Below are positions 36,060 through 45,469 of a stretch of DNA of 64,000 bases, piece after piece. A program made the position numbers and the translations under genes. Under the pieces are notes generated by a model. That model was not told the origin of the DNA, ran no database searches, and saw only the letters and a list, made by a program, of their open reading frames with translations. The stretch is from Mycolicibacter icosiumassiliensis (GTDB taxonomy: Bacteria > Actinomycetota > Actinomycetes > Mycobacteriales > Mycobacteriaceae). The stretch spans positions 3,385,715-3,449,714 of the forward strand of contig NZ_LT546166.1 of assembly GCF_900078685.2 (NCBI RefSeq). Direction: 5' to 3'. Each line of letters begins with the position of its first letter. The stretch's first letter is position 1.

Positions 36060-36971
36060 GTGGAATACGCAGACGAGTTGTACGCGGAGCGGCTGCGACG
36101 TAAAGCTCAGGCGGCGGCGTTGGCGGCTGATGAGGTGCGGTGGACGGATCAACTTACCGATGACGTGCGAGTCAAGCTCGGTGCCGTCTGGGATGACGTG
36201 CTCAACGACACCTCGTTACGTAACCGCACAGATGCGCTTTCACGTGAAATCGGTCGCCGGACACTGCGATCCATCGCGGTCTCCTTACGTCCCCGCACCA
36301 TGCGACCAGGTGATCACGAGGTGACGAGCGAACAGCTCCTTTCACTCATCGAAGCCGAGCACGAAGTTTTGAAGCGACTCGCTACCGATGCGTTTAATGG
36401 AGTGTCGGTCAACACGAGCCCATCGTGGTTCGAGGAAATAACCCGTGCACCCGAGACCTTCCGCAGGGAAGTCAACCGAATCCTGGAAGCACATCTCGTG
36501 GGCTTGTGCCTCCACGACAACAGCCGCCTCGTGGAGATTGCGTCCCACGAGATGCACAACGCGGTGGTCGCGCCGACGCTGTACCTGCTGCACAGCCAGC
36601 CGCGCTTTGCCGCCGCCGAGAAGGCGTACCAGAAGGCATTGCACGAGTTGCGAAAGGGTGATCCTGGGGATGCGATCACCGACGCGAGCACCGCGTTGCA
36701 GGACATGTTGAAGGCGCAGGGTTGCACGGGCAACGCCCTCGGAGACCTGCTGAAGTCGGCTCGGAAGACTGGGCTGATCAAGGGGATGGACACCCCTCTC
36801 ACGGAGAGTATCGAACGAGCCGTTGCCTGGGTTGCTACGCAGCGCAACAACGGGGAGGCGCACCAGGGCGACCCCGACATCGCGCCGAGCGACGCCTGGG
36901 CGGTGGTACACATCGTTGGCGCGCTGATGATTCGCTTGTCCGACTCCCCCGGCGGTGATGGGGCGGACTGA
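36060..36971 (+). CDS. Abi_C/HEPN-like protein, putative defence gene
   Basis: 303 residues, GTG start. Helical N-terminus. The C-terminal half has ALHELRKGDPGDAITDASTALQDMLKAQGC ... LGDLLKSARKTGLIKG ... VAWVATQRNNGEAHQG, the layout of Abi_C/HEPN domains in abortive infection proteins, where an R-N-x(n)-H motif is the RNase centre (here QRNNGEAH). It follows the MmeI-like gene by 134 bp in the same direction. Defence role inferred from fold and position; the HEPN assignment is from pattern only. Confidence 0.65.
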   Translation: MEYADELYAERLRRKAQAAALAADEVRWTDQLTDDVRVKLGAVWDDVLNDTSLRNRTDALSREIGRRTLRSIAVSLRPRTMRPGDHEVTSEQLLSLIEAEHEVLKRLATDAFNGVSVNTSPSWFEEITRAPETFRREVNRILEAHLVGLCLHDNSRLVEIASHEMHNAVVAPTLYLLHSQPRFAAAEKAYQKALHELRKGDPGDAITDASTALQDMLKAQGCTGNALGDLLKSARKTGLIKGMDTPLTESIERAVAWVATQRNNGEAHQGDPDIAPSDAWAVVHIVGALMIRLSDSPGGDGAD

Positions 36972-38238
36972 GCCGTCTCCGTCCTGAATTGAACGTTCCA
37001 CAATAGAAAGCTCTCGCTACCTGCAACGATGACGAACAGCCCGAGGCGTGGGGTGTGCAGGCGGGGATGGGCTGGCGGAGGCGAGACCGAGGATAACGAC
37101 ACAAACGCGCAGGTCAGGGCGCATTTTCACGGCTGGTGGACCCGTCCAGTCCCATCAGGATATGCGAGTGGTGCTAATGTCCAGCAAACGATTCTTGCTG
37201 TAGGCGGTGGCGCGTTTCGCTGTAGGCGACCACCTACGGGGTCTGACCTGCGGAAACAGTCGATTATTGAGGGTGTAGGTGGTTTTGACCGCCTACACCC
37301 CGCCCTCCCGAAGGCTTCCGGCAAGACCCCGAAAACAGCCCCAAAACACGACTCCCCGAAATCCATATTCCCTGATAGGGATATGTAATAAGCACAACTA
37401 ACTATTGCTACGTAATCATAAGAGGGAAATCGGGTCGGGCGGTGGGTCGCCTACACCGCCTACACCACCTACACCGCCTACACCCAGCAATCCAGCTAAC
37501 TCGACCGACCACTGTTGCGGCTCCCCTGACCCCCGCCCTGCCCCGCCGCGTACGCGAACCTCAAGGGGTCGACGCTGCGCTGACCGTCGTCGTCGTCACG
37601 ACCCACGCCGTGTTCTGTCGCCTCGCCCGCTCCGGTGGCTCCCAGAAGCCCGTGAACCCAGAATCGGACACTTCCTCCGTCCGGCGACTTCTGAGGGCTC
37701 AGCGAGGCAGTCAGGGCGCGTTTAGGCGACACCCTTGCCCTCAGAGCCACTCATGACCCCTCCATGTCGCCATGAGCGCCCGAATCCGCCCCACCCCTTC
37801 GCACAGCCGCCATTCCTACCCATACCAACCTCAACCGCTGCCAACGGACCTGTTGCCGACCCACCCACCGCACGGGAATCGCACACTCGAACATCTGACG
37901 AATCTACAGGTCACAAGCCGCTTTTATTACGGAAGGTTCAGTACACACGTCGCCCGCTGCTTGTTACCACCCATCACTTATCCATGTGGACCATTCCCGA
38001 CATGTCATCCGCGACACGCCCGGGCGCATCAAAACCCGTCCAAAGAAATTTTGACCAATTTCGAGCCGTCGCCATTGTTTGCCGTATACCCTCCCTGTTC
38101 AATATCACTGACCTGGGAATCCATTGTTTGAGCCCGTAGCGGGATTGTTTGCGAGTCTCTGACCTGCGCTAACGCGGCATTAACAGGTCGATTCTAGGCA
38201 CCCACAAAACTTTCCAAATCTGGTATACCGTGTTCTTC
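36972..38238. other. 1.27-kb noncoding region, candidate replication origin
   Basis: No supportable gene. It contains repeats of a GGTGTAGGCGGT-type sequence: single copies near 37195 and 37219, an inverted pair at 37272-37299, and four tandem 9-bp units at 37449-37484. An AT-rich stretch (about 37365-37430) holds ATATTCCCT-GAT-AGGGATAT. Three CGCAGGTCA motifs (37108, 37244, 38160) lie in it. It directly precedes the replication genes, so oriV is the leading interpretation. Confidence 0.6.
37449..37484 (+). repeat. tandem 9-bp iterons
   Basis: Four consecutive units GCCTACACC, GCCTACACC, ACCTACACC, GCCTACACC. The same sequence appears singly and inverted at 37195, 37219 and 37272-37299 in the same noncoding region. 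Confidence 0.8.
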
Positions 38239-38481
38239 ATGCGAACCAACGACCGCAGGAGACTGCACCCCTTAGAGCTAGAGACAACGGGCTCCACAGC
38301 GGCGCGGAAGGGCATTTCCGACCGTGCCGTCCAAGCAGCAATTAAAGCGGGACGACTTCCCGTGTACACCGCCGCAGCGCCGAATGGTGGAGTCACGTAT
38401 CTCGTACGTCCCGAAGACGCCGACAAATTATGGGCTCCCCGTGCAGAACTGCCCGGGCTACCCGAGTTGATTCCCGCGTAG
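38239..38481 (+). CDS. small excisionase-like HTH protein
   Basis: 80 residues from ATG 38239. ISDRAVQAAIKAGRLPVYTA followed by GGVTYLVRPEDADKLW matches the MerR/excisionase-type winged helix pattern seen in the 45235 and 61140 products (A-I-x-A-G-R-L ... Y-x-V-x-x-x-D-A-x-x-L-W). TATACC at 38224-38229 lies 9 nt before the ATG, so the mRNA is leaderless or nearly so. Possibly replication control, since it opens the replication operon. Confidence 0.68.
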   Translation: MRTNDRRRLHPLELETTGSTAARKGISDRAVQAAIKAGRLPVYTAAAPNGGVTYLVRPEDADKLWAPRAELPGLPELIPA

Positions 38482-38489
38482 AAAAAAGC

Positions 38490-38520
38490 AAAAACCCCAC
38501 GGCGGGCACCGTGAGGTTTT
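38490..38520 (+). terminator. hairpin after the 38239 gene
   Basis: AAAAACCCCACGG and CCGTGAGGTTTT form a stem around CGGGCA, ending in TTTT. Confidence 0.7.
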
Positions 38521-38566
38521 CGAAGTCCACATTCGAGCCGTCCAAAGCAACGAAGGAGACAGCCAT

Positions 38567-38716
38567 ATGTTAACACCGACCAAGCGTGGCAAGCTCACAT
38601 CCCGCGTCGAATACTGCGCCGAGTGCGACAAGCCGTTCACCTCGCTGAAGAGCACGTCCGAGCGCACCGCCTGGTGCTCCGACGAGTGCTACGAGCGCAC
38701 CCTGGGACGGTGGTGA
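38567..38716 (+). CDS. small zinc-ribbon-like protein (49 residues)
   Basis: MLTPTKRGKLTSRVEYCAEC then DKPFTSLKSTSERTAWCSDE CYERTLGRW. Four cysteines in C-x2-C ... C-x3-C form a probable zinc site. A strong ribosome site (GAAGGAGA) precedes ATG 38567. It ends 3 bp before the polymerase start, so the two are co-translated. Likely a nucleic-acid-binding replication accessory. Confidence 0.75.
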   Translation: MLTPTKRGKLTSRVEYCAECDKPFTSLKSTSERTAWCSDECYERTLGRW

Positions 38717-38719
38717 CTG

Positions 38720-40675
38720 GTGTTGAGCGTCATCACCGAAGCCGAGCAGCCAACGAAGCGGCTCAACGCCACCGAGCGTGATGAAATCGACTTCGCTGCG
38801 CGGGTCTACGACAAAGACACCCCGGTTCCGCCCGCATGGGACGGTACGCAGGTGTTCCACGGAATCGCCGTTACCGCAGGACGGGATCACGTCCGCGCCG
38901 CTGCCGACGACCTCCTACGGTGTGGTGGAGGAATTGCGTGCGACATCGAAACATCAGGTGTCAGCGCCGCGCTCCGACACCAGATCAAGGTGGTGGTATT
39001 CGGTATCGCTGACCGCGTCATCGCCCTCGACCCGCGCGACCCGATGCAGCGGCAGGAAATCGTTCGGCTCATCGCCGAAGCTCCGTCGCTGTTCTTCCAT
39101 AATGCTGGGTTCGACGTCCCACTGCTCACCGCGGCCGGTTTGATGCAACCCAATCACGTCGAAAAAGTCTTCGACACGATCCTGATGGACCGCCTCGCCG
39201 AGCCTGCCAAACTCGCCAAGCACGACCTCGCGTCCGTGGTGAAGCGGGTGCTCGGTTTCGAGACCGGCGACATCACTTCGGCGTTCAAAGCCGCCGGATA
39301 CAGGACCAAGGGAGCGGGATTCCTCTACTCCGACATCGACTCACCGCTGTATTTGTCGAGCGCGGCGTTAGACGCCGCGATGACTGCCCGTATCGCGCCG
39401 ATCCTCTGGGAAGCCGCTATCACGCGGATGACCACAGGGCACCCGTTTTCATCGGTCAGCCTCGACCGCGCCGGAGCCGAATATGTCCTGCACCGCGAGC
39501 ACGTCGTACAACGCGTGATGCTGTACACCTCAGTGCGGGGGTATGCCCTCGACGAGGACGCCTACACCGCCTACGTGGATAGCACTGAGGCTCAACTTCA
39601 CGCCGCACGTCAAACCCTCGAACACGCGGGACTGCGCCCGGGCGTAGGTGGCGACCTGGTTACCCGTCTCGACGCCGACGGAGTTCTCCCAGCCGACTGG
39701 ACCCGAACCAAGACCGGGAAGTTGTCGGCGACCAAGGCGGACTGGCTGAAGCCCTCCATCGCAGTGCATCCACTGGTCGTCGCCCACACCGCTGTCGCCG
39801 AAATCGAGAAGATGCGACGGGACTACCTGGACAAGATGCTCGACTTCGCGGCGTTCACCGGGCGCGTCCATCCGCAGGTGACCGTACTTGCCGCCGTCAC
39901 CGGACGTATGAGTGCGGGAAGCCCACCGGTTCAGCAGTTCCCCGCCGATGCGCGGACGATGATCCTAGCCGACGACCCGAACGGATGGGTGTCCATTGAC
40001 TACTCCGCTGTGGAGCCGATGGTGTCGGCATATTCGAGCGGGCAGTTCGATCTCGCCGCGCAGATCATGCACGGCGGTGACGCCTACCTGCCCGTCGCCG
40101 CGATGGCTGGTCTGCCGCAGAACAAGGACGGGCGTACGCAAGCCAAGGGCGTGTTCCTCGGTCTGCTGTATGGGTACGGCAAGGACTCCCTCGCCGCCAA
40201 GCTCGGCATGTCGGTGGAGGATTCCCAAGCCCTCAAGGCTCGCGTGTCAGGCAACATCCCCGCTATCAGTGCGTGGATGGACACCCTGCGGAACGCCGCG
40301 AACCGTACCGGGATGACTATCACCGCAGCGGGTCGCATCGCACAAGTGGACCGCGACCCCGAGGGCTGGAAGTGGAAGGGCTACCAGGCTCAAAATTACT
40401 TTCACCAGGGCAGCGCGTATGACCTACTCAGCGACGCTATCTACGAGATCCACCGTCAGGGTATGGCAAGCGAGATTCGCTTCGCGATCCACGACGAGCT
40501 GGTGGTGACCGCCGCCGCCGCCGAACAGGTGCAGCAGATCATGCGTACCACCGCACCGAGCCTTGAGCGGTTCCTCGCATCGACCGCCGAAGCACGCCAC
40601 AACTACTTCGGGACAACCGCTTTCGAGTTCCCGATTGACGCCAACGAACTCCCCACATGCTGGAAGAAGGTCTGA
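38720..40675 (+). CDS. family A DNA polymerase with 3'-5' exonuclease domain
   Basis: 651 residues. DEDD-type exonuclease starts ACDIETSGVSAAL (about residue 73) with SLFFHNAGFDVPLL. Polymerase motifs: A WVSIDYSAVEPMVSAY (about 421), B RTQAKGVFLGLLYGYG (about 471), C IHDELVVT (about 588). There is no 5' nuclease domain, as in phage/plasmid PolA proteins. Adjacent to a PrimPol-helicase gene, so the element encodes initiation, unwinding and synthesis. GTG start. Confidence 0.92.
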   Translation: MLSVITEAEQPTKRLNATERDEIDFAARVYDKDTPVPPAWDGTQVFHGIAVTAGRDHVRAAADDLLRCGGGIACDIETSGVSAALRHQIKVVVFGIADRVIALDPRDPMQRQEIVRLIAEAPSLFFHNAGFDVPLLTAAGLMQPNHVEKVFDTILMDRLAEPAKLAKHDLASVVKRVLGFETGDITSAFKAAGYRTKGAGFLYSDIDSPLYLSSAALDAAMTARIAPILWEAAITRMTTGHPFSSVSLDRAGAEYVLHREHVVQRVMLYTSVRGYALDEDAYTAYVDSTEAQLHAARQTLEHAGLRPGVGGDLVTRLDADGVLPADWTRTKTGKLSATKADWLKPSIAVHPLVVAHTAVAEIEKMRRDYLDKMLDFAAFTGRVHPQVTVLAAVTGRMSAGSPPVQQFPADARTMILADDPNGWVSIDYSAVEPMVSAYSSGQFDLAAQIMHGGDAYLPVAAMAGLPQNKDGRTQAKGVFLGLLYGYGKDSLAAKLGMSVEDSQALKARVSGNIPAISAWMDTLRNAANRTGMTITAAGRIAQVDRDPEGWKWKGYQAQNYFHQGSAYDLLSDAIYEIHRQGMASEIRFAIHDELVVTAAAAEQVQQIMRTTAPSLERFLASTAEARHNYFGTTAFEFPIDANELPTCWKKV

Positions 40676-40680
40676 TCGAA

Positions 40681-41413
40681 ATGCTTGGTGGACGCACACC
40701 CTACGACCTCATCGCAGCCCGTCCGGCTGGCGACTTCACCAACCTCAAGCAGTACGTTGAGGCATTGGGCAAGGCCGGAATCCCACTGGTCTTTCTGGCA
40801 CCGGGTACCAAGGACCAGCCCATCGACCTCCGCACCCCCTCGGACATGAAAGCGGACAACCTCGTAGCGCAGGAAGCCGCGAAAGCAGCGGGCAACCCCC
40901 GCTGGGCGGAAGTGAAGACCAACGCAGGGATCAAGATTGCCACTGCCGACCCGAAGCGACTGGGCAAGTACGTAACCGCCGCCGCCAAGCGTTATCCCGA
41001 CCAACAACCCAATATCGCCATGCTGGTGCAGAACCTACTCGTCGCGGACTGCGATTGGGCAGAAGGTGTCGAGACGTTCCGGTCCGCCTTCATGTCTGCG
41101 ACGGGCGAAGACATCTCGCCGACCGTACTAACGCCTGGGGTGTATAAGGCCGGCGAGTGGAAGCACTACGGCGGCGGGCATTTCTACTTCACACTCCCTG
41201 ACGGCTGGACGATGCCTGAACACATCGACCGCAGCGTGGAGATGTGGGAGGGCAACGCCAAGACCTCGCTGTTCATCGCGAGCCAGTACGTACTTATCCC
41301 TCCAAGTGTGCGTCCCGAGGGTCCGTATCAGTGGGTCGGTGAAGTTCGCACCGCGCCTCCTGCACTGCTGCAACTCATTGAACAACGTGCCGCCGCCCTG
41401 CGTGTCAGGGTGA
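40681..41413 (+). pseudogene. bifunctional DNA primase/polymerase (PrimPol), 5' part, interrupted by IS
   Basis: About 244 codons from ATG 40681. PrimPol features: GIPLVFLAPGTKDQPID, motif I NLLVADCDWAEG (D-x-D) and motif II HYGGGHFYFTLPDG (the s-x-H). Reading continues to ALRVRV and is cut by the IS end, giving a stop within 5 codons. The remaining helicase part resumes at 42936 in a compatible region. Without the IS these would form one polypeptide of roughly 930 residues. Confidence 0.82.
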
Positions 41414-41472
41414 GTTGAGTCCAACGGTTCATAGCAATCCGCTTGCAGGGCGAGATACGGATCAACTCGAAG

Positions 41473-41907
41473 ATGACGATTTCCAGCCTGGCGACCGCCG
41501 GGGAGAATGCGGCCATGGAATCCAGTGGCCCTCGTGCCGACGGCCCGCAACGGCGGCGCTCGTTCAGTCCCGCCGACAAGCTCGCGCACCTGGCTGCCTA
41601 CGAGCAGGCCTGCACCACCAACGATGGCGGTGCTTACCTGCGTCGTGAGGGCCTGTACTCCTCGCTGATCAGCGAGTGGCGCAAGCAACGCGACGCTGGC
41701 GTCCTTGAGGGCAAGCCGGCCGGGGCGAAGGTCGGCAAGCTGACGGCCGAGCAGGCCGAGATCGCCCGGCTCAAGCGGGAACTCGCTCAAACCAGCAAAC
41801 GGTTGGCCACCAACGAGGTTGCCTTGGAGATCATGGGAAAAGCACACGCGCTCTTGGAAAGCATCTCCGAGAGCGCGGAGCAGCTCGACAAGCCGACCAA
41901 GCCCTGA
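41473..41907 (+). CDS. IS transposase OrfA (HTH/coiled-coil)
   Basis: About 144 residues from ATG 41473 (another ATG at 41515). RRRSFSPADKLAHLAAYEQA, GGAYLRREGLYSSLISEWRKQRDAG (HTH), then TAEQAEIARLKRELAQTSKRLATNEVALEIMGK, the typical leucine-zipper C-terminus of IS3 OrfA. Stop overlaps the orfB ATG (TGATG). Confidence 0.87.
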   Translation: MTISSLATAGENAAMESSGPRADGPQRRRSFSPADKLAHLAAYEQACTTNDGGAYLRREGLYSSLISEWRKQRDAGVLEGKPAGAKVGKLTAEQAEIARLKRELAQTSKRLATNEVALEIMGKAHALLESISESAEQLDKPTKP

Positions 41908-42914
41908 TGGACGCCTGGACCGACCTGCGCGGCCATGGGATCACCACCCGCAAGGCGGCGGCGTTGACCGGCATGCACCGCTCGACCGCGATCCGCCGCG
42001 CCAAACCCGTGCCGCCGCGTGATCCGGTGATGCGGGCGCCGGTCAACAAGCTCACGCCGGCTGAATGCGCACGAGTCCTCGCCGAGCTCAACAGTGCCCG
42101 GTTCGTTGATGCCGCCCCGATGCAGGTGTGGGCCACCCTGCTCGATGAGGGCACCTACCTGTGCTCAATGTCGACCATGTACCGACTGTTGGACGCCAAT
42201 AACCAGATCAAGGAACGGCGCCGCCTGGCTCGGCACCGCAAGGCGGTCTGCCCGGAACTGGTGGCGACCGCACCGCGGCAGGTCTACTCGTGGGACATCA
42301 CCAAACTGCGGGGCCCGGTCAAAGCGGTCTACTACGACGCCTACGTGATGATCGACATCTACTCGCGCTACATCGTCGGGGTGCACGTGCACGCCCGCGA
42401 ATGCGGGGTGCTGGCCAAGGAGATGCTGCAGCAGATCTTCGCCCCCTACGGCATCCCACAAGTCGTGCACGCTGATCGGGGCACCTCAATGACCAGCAAA
42501 TCCGTGACGAGCCTGCTCGATGATCTGGGCGTGACCCGCTCGCATTCACGACCGAAGGTCTCCAACGACAACCCCTACAGCGAATCCTGGTTCAAGACAC
42601 TCAAATACGCGCCGACGTTCCCGGAGCGCTTCGAATCCATCCATCACGCAAGAGATTTCATGGGCACGTTCGTCAACTGGTACAACCACGAACACCACCA
42701 CAGTGGCATCGGCCTGCACACCCCCGCTGACGTGTTCTACGGCCTGGCGGCCGCCAAGGACACCCAGCGCCGCGTCGTGCTCGCCGGCGCCCGAGCACGC
42801 CACCCGCACCGGTTCGGCCGCGACACCGCACCCAAGATCATCGACCTACCCCAGGCCGCCGCGATCAACCCACCAAAACCTGCCGAACAGGAGGACCAGA
42901 CGGCAGCCGCCTAA
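41907..42914 (+). CDS. IS3-family transposase OrfB (DDE)
   Basis: 335 residues. N-terminal HTH (GITTRKAAALTGMHRSTAIRR), then rve core with DDE residues in VYSWDITKLRGPV (D), VVHADRGTSMTSK (D) and SNDNPYSESWFKTLKY (E), followed by HHHSGIGLHTPADVF. Intact. Confidence 0.92.
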   Translation: MDAWTDLRGHGITTRKAAALTGMHRSTAIRRAKPVPPRDPVMRAPVNKLTPAECARVLAELNSARFVDAAPMQVWATLLDEGTYLCSMSTMYRLLDANNQIKERRRLARHRKAVCPELVATAPRQVYSWDITKLRGPVKAVYYDAYVMIDIYSRYIVGVHVHARECGVLAKEMLQQIFAPYGIPQVVHADRGTSMTSKSVTSLLDDLGVTRSHSRPKVSNDNPYSESWFKTLKYAPTFPERFESIHHARDFMGTFVNWYNHEHHHSGIGLHTPADVFYGLAAAKDTQRRVVLAGARARHPHRFGRDTAPKIIDLPQAAAINPPKPAEQEDQTAAA

Positions 42915-42935
42915 CACCCACTGGACTCAAACACC

Positions 42936-44981
42936 TTGACAAATTCCGCCGAAGTCGCACAAGCACAGGCGGATAGAGCAGCGAAAGCAGCTCTACGGTC
43001 TGCCACCGGCCCGAGTGCTATCGACGGATGGGCTGCCGACGTGGGTTGGGACGAGTTGTTGGAGCCCGACGGCTGGTACTTCACGGGGTCGCGCACCGCG
43101 TGTGGTTGCCCGGAGGTGACAGCACCGGGAGTCCACGCGTCTCCGAAGTCGGCAACCGCTCATGAGCCCGGTTGTCGTGAGACTGACACCAGTTCAGGTC
43201 ATGGACCGCTGCATATCTGGACCGACAACCCTCCCACCGAAATCGCCGCCTACACCAAGGCAACCGGCGCAACAACCATGACCAAGTTGCAGTACGTCGC
43301 ATGGACGCGTCACGGCGGAGACGATGCCTCCGCAGTTCGGGAACTGAACATCGGCGGTGGTGGTACGGGATTCTCGTCCGCCGACGAACTGCTCGAAGCG
43401 GCCGGTATCTCCGATGCTCCGATTGTCGTCCCCGCACCCACTCCAACGGCTCCGTCGGCTCCGTCGGCTCCGACGACAACTCCGCCCCATAACCCCACAA
43501 TGGAACTCCCCGAAGTGTTCAAGCGGGAAGGGTTTGACCCCTACGACACGAACATCTACCCAAAGGGTTTTCCGAACGACCCCGACCTGCTTCGGAGAGT
43601 CTTTGACCATTGCGACACCTGCCGCGCGATATTCCACTCCGCTCGCGGTCTTCGCCCACGGTCTGCACCGCCGATGGCAGTTCTACACCGCGAGCTGCTC
43701 CGTCGAGGAATGCGGGCACCGGTCAGCCTCCGCCTGTGGGAGTCCACGCCGATCTCCACATACGTCGACATCGTCGGACGGTCAGGGACAGGCAAGACGT
43801 TGGCAGCCATGCCGGACGCATCCCCATGGAAAGTGGTGGAGGCTCCACAGTGGCTTGCAGACCGTGCCGCCAAGAATCTCGAAACCGACGAAGATGCGGC
43901 GCAGGAAGCCGCCGAAGCTGCCGACGAGAAGTCTACGGACACTGCTATGTTCGGCACTTCAGGCACACCCACCTCGCCGGTGCTAATCCCTTTCAATTTC
44001 GACCAGACCATCAGCCTTGGTTCCGGACAAGTGTTGTCCGACAGCCTCATCGTGAAGTCTGGAAAGGGCAAGAACCAGTACACGGAAATGGTGGCGCACC
44101 CAGCGTTGATGTTGGACGAGGACGAGCTGGGGACGATGCTCAACGCCGCCAAGGGTGATTCAGCAACCATCATCCCGACCCTCAACGCGGCGTGGGCCGG
44201 ACGGACAATCGGCAATAAAACGCGCACCTACGGGGACAACCGCACCGTTGGCCCGTACAACGTATTCTCATGGGGCGGACTACAGCCACGGTTGGCACAT
44301 AATTTGTTGTGCCACGACGATAGTGGCTATCTCCAGCGCGGCGTCTTCAGCTCGACAGCCGATACGTACTATCTCGTCGGCGAGCCGAAGCTGCCTATCC
44401 CCCAGGTGATTCCCAGTGGAGCAATGCCACACATCACCGAACAGTCTCGGTTCACCTGCGACCAGGTTGTGTTGGACTACATCGACGCCGCGAACGTGCA
44501 GACGTATTTCGACCACCTCGCCGACCCGGACGACGAAAAGAAGTCCCACACGACCCAGGTTCGCGTCCGCATCGCCTGCCTCGGCGCGCTGCTGCACGGC
44601 ACGCTGCACATCTCATCTGACATATGGGATTGGACTGCCGGAATCATGGAGCACTCGGATCGTTCGTTCGCGTGGCTGATGGCGGAGGTCAACGGAAACG
44701 TGACGGTAGGAAACATCAAGACCGGCGTCGAGCGCGCCACCGTTGCTGCCGCCCAGGATGCCCACACCGCCGAGCAGGTCAACGACGTCGCCACCGTGGC
44801 TCTGTCGCTGATTGCCAGTGCAGGAGGGGAAGGCATCACCGCCGGGAAGATTCGGAGCAACCTCGCAGCGGGTAAACGTCCATGGATGGACAAAGCCATT
44901 GCACACCTGGTCAAGGAGAAGCTGATCTACCTGGACGGGACTCGCTACAAGCGCCCGATCATCACGCACGGGGTGGCGTAA
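42936..44981 (+). pseudogene. PrimPol-helicase, 3' part (zinc-binding and P-loop domains)
   Basis: 681 codons from a TTG at 42936 just outside the IS end; this N-terminus is an artefact of the insertion. AAKAALRSATGPSAIDGW and RTACGCPEVTAPGVHASPKS with AHEPGC continue the PrimPol architecture (probable zinc site). The helicase-like domain has Walker A DIVGRSGTGKTLAAM (about residue 280), Walker B HPALMLDEDELG (about 390), and NKTRTYGDNRTVGPYN. A C-terminal winged helix (GGEGITAGKIRSNLAAGK) ends the protein. It may still be translated as a separate polypeptide. Confidence 0.82.
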
Positions 44982-45234
44982 CCTCCCCACCCGTCAAAAC
45001 GGGGAGCTTCCTATCGGGAAGTTCCCCGTTTTCATGCGACACGCCCGGACTCCTCCAAAACACGACAGGTTTAATTCCCGCACCATGCACCCGCATTAAC
45101 CTCGAACAATAGAACAGCTGCTAATGCCATATATACATATGCGCAGGTCAGGCATCATTCCTCATCGCCCAAAGTCACCATTCCTCGGTAATATCGTCAT
45201 CAACGGTTAAACGTCCAAAAGAAATGGAGCAACC
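44982..45234. other. 253-bp intergenic region
   Basis: Contains the terminator at 44996-45032, an AT-rich stretch with CATATATACATATG (45128-45141), a CGCAGGTCA motif (45142-45150) and the promoter of the 45235 gene. Confidence 0.55.
44996..45032 (+). terminator. terminator after the replication genes
   Basis: AAAACGGGGAGCTTCC and GGAAGTTCCCCGTTTT form a 16-bp stem with one G-T pair around TATCG, closing in TTTT. Symmetric enough to work on both strands. Confidence 0.88.
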
Positions 45235-45468
45235 GTGTACGACGAAATCATCGAGAAGTTTGAATCGGCTGCGCCACCTGTCGCGACTGTGCGCTGGATC
45301 GGCGACTTTTTCAGGATCACACCCAACGCAGTGATTCACGCCATTCACGCGGGCAGGCTCCCTGCCGAGCCGATCACCGACGCCGACGGCAAGGTGCTCG
45401 GCTACAACGTCAAACCCAAGGACGCATTGCTGCTCTGGGGTCACCGCCTACACAAACGAGGTGCCTGA
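45235..45468 (+). CDS. small excisionase-like HTH protein
   Basis: 77 residues, GTG start with GGAGC upstream. VRWIGDFFRITPNAVIHAIH AGRLPAEPI ... LGYNVKPKDALLLWGHRL is the same small winged-helix pattern as the 38239 product and the excisionase at 61140. Opens the transfer operon and is followed by the second winged-helix gene with an overlap; possibly controls transfer genes. Confidence 0.7.
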   Translation: MYDEIIEKFESAAPPVATVRWIGDFFRITPNAVIHAIHAGRLPAEPITDADGKVLGYNVKPKDALLLWGHRLHKRGA

Positions 45469-45469
45469 G

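Larger units (their letters stand above)
41415..42930 (+). mobile_element. IS3-family insertion sequence (second, different element)
   Basis: About 1.5 kb with terminal inverted repeats TTGAGTCCAACGG (from 41415) and the complement of CCACTGGACTCAA (to 42930), 11 of 13 matching. Carries orfA and orfB, different in sequence from the IS at 19609-20934. It lies inside the PrimPol-helicase gene. Exact ends and target duplication could not be fixed by eye. Confidence 0.82.

Noticed and set aside
37449..37484. CRISPR array
   Set aside because: Tandem 9-bp units without spacers; same for the 12-bp array at 47098-47193. No cas genes are present.
37405..38139. plus-strand frames rich in Pro/Thr/Arg in the 37-38 kb gap
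   Set aside because: No ribosome site, composition of noncoding GC-rich sequence, and iteron repeats inside.
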